Assembly: GCF_004103695.1 (NCBI RefSeq)
Contig: NZ_CP035280.1
Coordinates: 434,001 to 498,000, forward strand
DNA: 64,000 nucleotides
Origin: Clostridium sp. JN-9
GTDB lineage: Bacteria > Bacillota > Clostridia > Clostridiales > Clostridiaceae
Reading direction: 5' to 3'
The position numbers and the translations under genes are program-made. Shown piece after piece: positions 59,945 through 64,000 of this stretch; the first letter of the stretch is position 1, and each line of letters opens with the position of its first letter. Under the pieces are notes generated by a model that did no database searches, was not told the DNA's origin, and was given only the letters and a program-made list of their open reading frames with translations.

Positions 59945-60748
59945 ATGTTTTTTCAAGCTTTACTAATCGGATTATTTTGTTATCTTGCTAGTTTAGGTGT
60001 GCCATGGTTTTTTGGTACAACAGGTGGATTTTATTATCTAAGCAGGCCACTTATTTCAGGTATGATTGTAGGACTTATCCTGGGGGACATGAAAACAGGT
60101 ATTTTAATTGGTGCTGCTGTACAGGCCTTATACCTTTCATTAATAGTGCCAGGTGGAGTGGCATCAGCCGATATTACTTATGTTGCTTATCCAGCAATAG
60201 CCCTTGCCATGCTTTCAAAAGCTAATTCAGATTTTGCAGTTTCTCTTGCTGCTACAATTGGATTGCTTGGAGTAATATTATTTAATTTAATAGAAACAAT
60301 AAATACATTCTGGAATCATGTAGCCGATAAATATGCTGATAAAAATGACATGAAAGGTTTTTGGAGAGCAAATGCATTGTATCCACAAATTACAACGTTT
60401 ATAATAAGATTTGTACCAACCTTTTTAGCAGTATATTTTGGAGCACAATATGCCCAAAGCTTTATGAATTATATACCTGAGGTTCTAAAACATATCATGA
60501 CAGTACTTGGAGGAGTATTACCTGCAGTAGGAATAGGACTGTTATTGAGCCAGATTATGAAGAAAACTTCGCTTACTGTATATTTCCTTGTAGGATTTGT
60601 ATGTATAGTTTCATTAAAATTAAACATGATTTCACTAACTATAGTTGGAGCTGCTTTAGCAGTTATGCATTTTAACTACTCAGGGAACAATATGCCACCA
60701 TCACCAGCTAAAAATGCTGCAGTGAATGATGATGAGGAGGTGCTGTAA
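59945..60748 (+). CDS. PTS mannose-family EIIC component
   Basis: Membrane channel subunit of 267 residues. YYLSRPLISGMIVGLILGDMKT near 29-50, GAAVQALYLSLIVPGGVASADIT near 56-78 and GGVLPAVGIGLLLSQI near 190 are the EII-Sor motifs. It has a short hydrophilic C-terminus. AAGGAGG precedes the ATG. Its stop codon shares one base with the IID start. The sequence is about as different from the other three IIC proteins as they are from one another, suggesting separate substrates. Confidence 0.94.
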   Translation: MFFQALLIGLFCYLASLGVPWFFGTTGGFYYLSRPLISGMIVGLILGDMKTGILIGAAVQALYLSLIVPGGVASADITYVAYPAIALAMLSKANSDFAVSLAATIGLLGVILFNLIETINTFWNHVADKYADKNDMKGFWRANALYPQITTFIIRFVPTFLAVYFGAQYAQSFMNYIPEVLKHIMTVLGGVLPAVGIGLLLSQIMKKTSLTVYFLVGFVCIVSLKLNMISLTIVGAALAVMHFNYSGNNMPPSPAKNAAVNDDEEVL

Positions 60749-61575
60749 TGAGTGAAAAAAATAAGGATTTTAAAAAGAAGCTAACTAAAAAGGATTTAAA
60801 TAAAAGCTGGTTTTCATGGATACTCTTTAATTTATCTGCCATAAGTTTTGAAAGACTTGAAGGTACCTCATTTGGGCAATCAATGATTCCAATAATAAAT
60901 AGATTATATGATAGTAAAGAAGAAAGAGGAAAGGCTTTAAGAAGACATACTGTATTCTATAATACTGAACCACAGTTAGGATCAGTTGTAAATGGTATAG
61001 TTGCAGGGCTTGAAGAAGCAAAAGCTAATGGCCAGCCAGTACAAGATGAATTGATTGAAGGCATAAAAGTAGGACTTATGGGACCAATTGCAGGTGTTGG
61101 TGATGTGCTTATTCAAGGTATTACTGTACCATTACTATTGAGTATTGGTATGGGACTAGCTGCAAATGGAAGTATTTTAGGACCATTATTTTATACATTT
61201 ACCTGGATTCCATTATGTCTTCTAGTATCTTACTTCTTATATATGAAAGGCTATAGCCTTGGTGTAGATGCAGTAGATATTATTATAGGTGAAAAAGCCA
61301 ATAAACTTACTGAAGCATTTAAGATTTTAGGAATTACTGTAATGGGTGGAATTGCTGCAAGTTTTGTTAATTTGAATGTTGTTGCAGTATTCAATAATGG
61401 AAAAACTGTACTTGATTTTCAAAAATTAATTAATGGTATTTTCCCTAAATTATTACCGCTTATTATAACTTTATTTGCATGGAAGGCGCTTCAAAGAAAG
61501 AATATGACTCCTTTAAAATTAATGGGTTTATTTTTAGTAATTTGTGTTGCCGGGGTATTAATAGGAATATTCTAG
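60748..61575 (+). CDS. PTS mannose-family EIID component
   Basis: Second membrane subunit of 275 residues: KLTKKDLNKSWFSWILFN, FERLEGTSFGQSM, FYNTEPQLGSVVNG and GLMGPIAGVGDVLIQG are the EIID motifs in order. It ends with membrane segments and is followed by a hairpin. GAGGAGG lies in the end of IIC. It completes the rightward PTS set. Confidence 0.94.
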   Translation: MSEKNKDFKKKLTKKDLNKSWFSWILFNLSAISFERLEGTSFGQSMIPIINRLYDSKEERGKALRRHTVFYNTEPQLGSVVNGIVAGLEEAKANGQPVQDELIEGIKVGLMGPIAGVGDVLIQGITVPLLLSIGMGLAANGSILGPLFYTFTWIPLCLLVSYFLYMKGYSLGVDAVDIIIGEKANKLTEAFKILGITVMGGIAASFVNLNVVAVFNNGKTVLDFQKLINGIFPKLLPLIITLFAWKALQRKNMTPLKLMGLFLVICVAGVLIGIF

Positions 61576-61587
61576 TTTGTTTATGAA

Positions 61588-61619
61588 AACACCTTCAATT
61601 ATATTAAATTGAAGGTGTT
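61588..61619 (+). terminator. Hairpin after the PTS genes, before manA
   Basis: AACACCTTCAATT (61588-61600) pairs with AATTGAAGGTGTT (61607-61619) around six bases. The following bases are AAATTTATTTT, only moderately T-rich, so partial termination is likely and would lower manA relative to the transport genes. Confidence 0.7.
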
Positions 61620-61643
61620 AAATTTATTTTGATTGGAGGAATA

Positions 61644-62585
61644 ATGTTGTATCCTATGAAGTTTGAGCCAATTTATATTAAAAAAATATGGGCAGGAAAT
61701 AAGCTTAAAAAAATGAGACCAGCAAATTTAGAGGAATCTATAGGTATAAGCTGGGAAATAAGCGGGCACAAAAATGCTTTAACCAAGGTAAGCAATGGTA
61801 AATATAAAGGATTAAATCTAAAAGAATTAGTTCAAATGGATAAAACTAAAATGCTGGGTAAAAATGTCGATGAATCAGAAATATTGAGGGTAGCATATCT
61901 TGATGCAGCAGATGACCTTTCAATACAGGTTCATCCAACAGATGATTTTTCAAGGATACATGAGAATGATGGCGGGAAAACCGAGGCTTGGTATATACTT
62001 GAAGCTGATGAAGGAGCTTATATCACCGCTGAAACTACAGTTGACAATATAGATGTTATAAAGCAGGCTTTGAAAAAAGATAAATTAGAAGATTATGTGA
62101 TGAAAATTCCTGTGAAAAAAGGGGACTTTGTTATGATACCAGCAGGCCTTATCCATGCACTGGGGAAGGGTATTTTAGCAATTGAAATTGGTCAGAACAG
62201 TGATATAACCTATAGATTATATGATTATAACAGGGGTAGAAAATTAGATATAGAAAAATCATTTTCTGTTTTAGATCCCAAATTAAAATGTGAAAAATGT
62301 GAAATGGGAGAGCATTCATCACAGCATGGTAAGAAATATAAAAAGAGTATTTGCTTTAAAAGAAAAGAATTTGCATTAGAGGTAATAGATATAAACAGTG
62401 AATATGAGGATATTGCAAACGGTGAAAGATATCATATTTATTCATGTGTAGCAGGAAGATGTATAATTGAATTTAATTCAGGAAATGAAATATTAAATTA
62501 TGGAGAAAGTGTTTTTATTCCTGCAAAAATGGGAAACTACAAAATCAAAGGTACATGCCGTGTGTTAAAAAGCTATATCCCATAA
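61644..62585 (+). CDS. manA: Mannose-6-phosphate isomerase, class I (short type)
   Basis: Zinc enzyme interconverting mannose 6-phosphate and fructose 6-phosphate, or a relative acting on another sugar phosphate. MLYPMKFEPIYIKKIWAGNKL, LSIQVHPTDDF (Q-x-H), GKTEAWYILEA (E) and IPAGLIHALGKGILAIEIG (H) contain the zinc ligands. It has 313 residues, the normal Firmicute length. The ATG at 61644 follows TTGGAGGA. It gives the locus a second, conventional isomerase in addition to the long protein at 56947-58680. Confidence 0.92.
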   Translation: MLYPMKFEPIYIKKIWAGNKLKKMRPANLEESIGISWEISGHKNALTKVSNGKYKGLNLKELVQMDKTKMLGKNVDESEILRVAYLDAADDLSIQVHPTDDFSRIHENDGGKTEAWYILEADEGAYITAETTVDNIDVIKQALKKDKLEDYVMKIPVKKGDFVMIPAGLIHALGKGILAIEIGQNSDITYRLYDYNRGRKLDIEKSFSVLDPKLKCEKCEMGEHSSQHGKKYKKSICFKRKEFALEVIDINSEYEDIANGERYHIYSCVAGRCIIEFNSGNEILNYGESVFIPAKMGNYKIKGTCRVLKSYIP

Positions 62586-62651
62586 TTATGGAAGAGTTAA
62601 TTTTAGAAACATAAATGATAAATATGATGAGTTAAACTGTAGGAAAATTAT

Positions 62652-63446
62652 TTGATTGGAGAGATAGCCATAAGCATTAATAAACTTAAATTAGATAAAA
62701 GCAGTTCAGTACCATTATATCTTCAGCTGCAGAATTTTATTATCGAAGATATAAAAGCTGGTCAGATTAGGGAAGGTGATATGCTTCCCACTGAAATTGA
62801 ATTAAGTGAGGAGTTAGAAATTAGTAGACCTACAGTTCGTCAAGCTTTGAATAATCTTGTAAATGAAGGATATATATATAGAATAAAAGGCAGGGGTACT
62901 TTTGTAAAAAGACCAAAAATCGTTCAAGGATATACAAGCTTTATAGAAAGCTATACTGTGGATATGCGCAAAAAAGGATTTAGAACAAAAACTAAAGTTC
63001 TAGCACTTGATGTTATTGAAGCAGATGAAATTATTTCCACAAAGCTGCAGATAAAAAGAGATGATAAAGTAGTTAAGTTAAAAAGACTGAGGTTTGCTTC
63101 ACCTATGAATGAAAAAGAAAATAATCGTGGGGAAGATAAGCCTGTATTAGTTACTGTTGTATATGTACCTTATAAGCTACTTCCCGAGCTAGTATGCTAT
63201 GATTTTGAAGTGTTCTCTTTCTATGAGGTTTTAGACAAAAATAATCTTTCCGTTAAAAAAGTTAAAAGAGAGATAGAAGCGAAATTAGCAGATGAAGAAA
63301 TAGCTAAGTTACTGAAAATTGAGAAAGGGGACCCTATACATTTTATTACTTCTGTTGGTTTCCTTGAAAATAATGTACCTATAGAATATTCTGAAAGTAT
63401 TTATCCTGGGGAAAGAAATAAATTTGTTATAGAAATTTCCAGGTAA
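62652..63446 (+). CDS. GntR/HutC-family transcription regulator
   Basis: A 264-residue regulator. The winged helix has PLYLQLQNFIIEDIKAGQIREGDMLPTEIELSEELEISRPTVRQAL in consecutive parts, then GRGTFVKRPK, and the UTRA domain has SYTVDMRKKGFRTKTK, VTVVYVPY and PIEYSESIYPGERNKF. The TTG at 62652 is the only start upstream of the conserved part; AGGAAAA lies eight bases before it. It shares the winged-helix pattern with the GntR at 56198-56932 but is clearly different. It may sense the same or a later sugar phosphate. Confidence 0.9.
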   Translation: MIGEIAISINKLKLDKSSSVPLYLQLQNFIIEDIKAGQIREGDMLPTEIELSEELEISRPTVRQALNNLVNEGYIYRIKGRGTFVKRPKIVQGYTSFIESYTVDMRKKGFRTKTKVLALDVIEADEIISTKLQIKRDDKVVKLKRLRFASPMNEKENNRGEDKPVLVTVVYVPYKLLPELVCYDFEVFSFYEVLDKNNLSVKKVKREIEAKLADEEIAKLLKIEKGDPIHFITSVGFLENNVPIEYSESIYPGERNKFVIEISR

Positions 63447-63603
63447 GAAGTGTACATTAAATACATGTACGGCATTTGTCGATATATTCCAGATGATATC
63501 TGTTTTAGCCCATGTTATAATGAACACAGTCACATACATCAGTGTGATATAGTATTTTAAATCTATGGGCGAATCAAATGCCCGGTAAAGGAGAAACAGG
63601 GGA

Positions 63604-64000
63604 ATGAATAATTACAAAGATTCTTATTTTTCATATGATTCAAAGAATAAGAAAAAACATGGCAAGGCATTTAAAATATTTTTTTCCATTATTTTTTGTC
63701 TGGTTATATTGGCAGGATTTGTTTATGTAAAAAATTATAACACCATAAGGCTGGCAACAGGCAAAGGAAATATAAATGTGAATACAATTTCACAAGCTGA
63801 AAAATCTCTCTCAGATACAGGTAAGTTTAACAGCGCAGCCATAACAAACAGTTCTGATCAGGCTCAGGTGCTTACTAGCACCTCTAAGGACAATGCAGTT
63901 AAATTGACAGTGACACAGCAAAAAAGTGGCAAAGAAACCATAGATGCAAATATCAATGTTAAGAATTTAGACCTTAGCGGCATTGATAAGAAAGCTTTGC
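63604..64000 (+). CDS. Membrane-anchored protein, 3' end outside window
   Basis: The ATG at 63604 follows AAAGGAGAAACAGGGG. The protein starts with a basic, tyrosine-rich N-terminus (MNNYKDSYFSYDSKNKKKH), has one membrane helix (about residues 23-41, IFFSIIFCLVILAGFVYV), and continues as a Ser/Thr/Asn-rich outer domain with KLTVTQQKSGKETID and VNVKNL-type strands. The frame is open to the last base of the window. I do not recognise the family; it is probably exported or cell-wall facing. The 150 bases before it carry an unassigned GGGC/GCCC hairpin near 63567-63583. Confidence 0.7.
   Translation, partial: MNNYKDSYFSYDSKNKKKHGKAFKIFFSIIFCLVILAGFVYVKNYNTIRLATGKGNINVNTISQAEKSLSDTGKFNSAAITNSSDQAQVLTSTSKDNAVKLTVTQQKSGKETIDANINVKNLDLSGIDKKAL

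Noticed and set aside
63447-63603. Riboswitch before the last gene
   Set aside because: There are small inverted repeats (TCACA/TGTGA, GGGC/GCCC), but none matches a riboswitch core that I know, and no terminator-antiterminator pair is evident.
1-64000. tRNA or rRNA genes
   Set aside because: No cloverleaf with a GTTCGAATC-type T-arm or conserved rRNA segment was noticed on either strand; a computed search (for example with a covariance model) would be needed to exclude them fully.

Overview
The window looks like chromosomal DNA of a low-GC, anaerobic Firmicute, most likely a cluster-I Clostridium. The evidence is the AT-rich base composition, strong AGGAGG-type ribosome binding sites, TTG and GTG starts, a clostridial type I-B-like CRISPR repeat, LevR-type sigma-54 activators and several mannose-family PTS operons. 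I can name no species.

Layout. 1-3137: the trailer end of a long CRISPR array (47 canonical repeats plus one degenerate terminal repeat); leader and cas genes are outside the window. 3.3-11.6 kb: LevR-type activator, a non-autonomous element relic, then a sigma-54 promoter driving a mannose-family PTS (IIA-IIB-IIC-IID), followed by a glycerol-1-phosphate-dehydrogenase-like enzyme and a HAD phosphatase. 11.6-14.2 kb: small RNA candidate, DUF1540 protein, rRNA uracil methyltransferase and a small unknown gene. 14.3-16.5 kb: a graveyard of a lantibiotic-immunity-type ABC transporter and its two-component system. 16.8-18.3 kb: AbiE-type toxin-antitoxin pair. 18.4-28.0 kb: two adjacent peptide-antibiotic-resistance-type modules, each with response regulator, sensor kinase, ABC ATPase and permease. 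28.1-36.8 kb: second LevR-type activator, a sigma-54 promoter lying inside the preceding terminator, a IIB-IIC-IID-IIA operon, then a IIA-IIB-(IIC-IID fusion)-HAD operon. 37-51 kb: accessory region with a transposase fragment, an ABC-3C-like conflict system, membrane proteins, a second relic of the same two-component system, a LytTR/DUF3021 pair, a RelB/RelE-type pair, an IS110 element with a probable bridge-RNA region, SEC-C and NERD/HRDC proteins and broken genes. 51.2-54.5 kb: a B12-binding radical SAM protein and a drug-efflux MFS protein. 54.6-63.4 kb: a divergent sugar island. Leftward it encodes a long phosphomannose-isomerase-like protein, GntR regulator, TIM-barrel isomerase/epimerase and DeoC; rightward it encodes mannose-family IIA-IIB-IIC-IID, ManA and a second GntR regulator. 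A membrane-anchored protein runs off the right end.

How the parts work together. Four mannose-family PTS loci sit within 58 kb. Two are coupled to sigma-54 activators carrying PTS-sensing domains; the fourth is flanked by two GntR/HutC repressor-type regulators and has palindromes sharing ATATGT-N4-ACATAT in the divergent promoter region. Each imported sugar phosphate has candidate catabolic genes beside it (dehydrogenase plus HAD; HAD; isomerases plus DeoC aldolase), but no substrate can be named from sequence alone. Defence genes (CRISPR, AbiE, ABC-3C, RelBE-type) are scattered among decayed genes, showing that the gaps between the metabolic operons are turnover sites.
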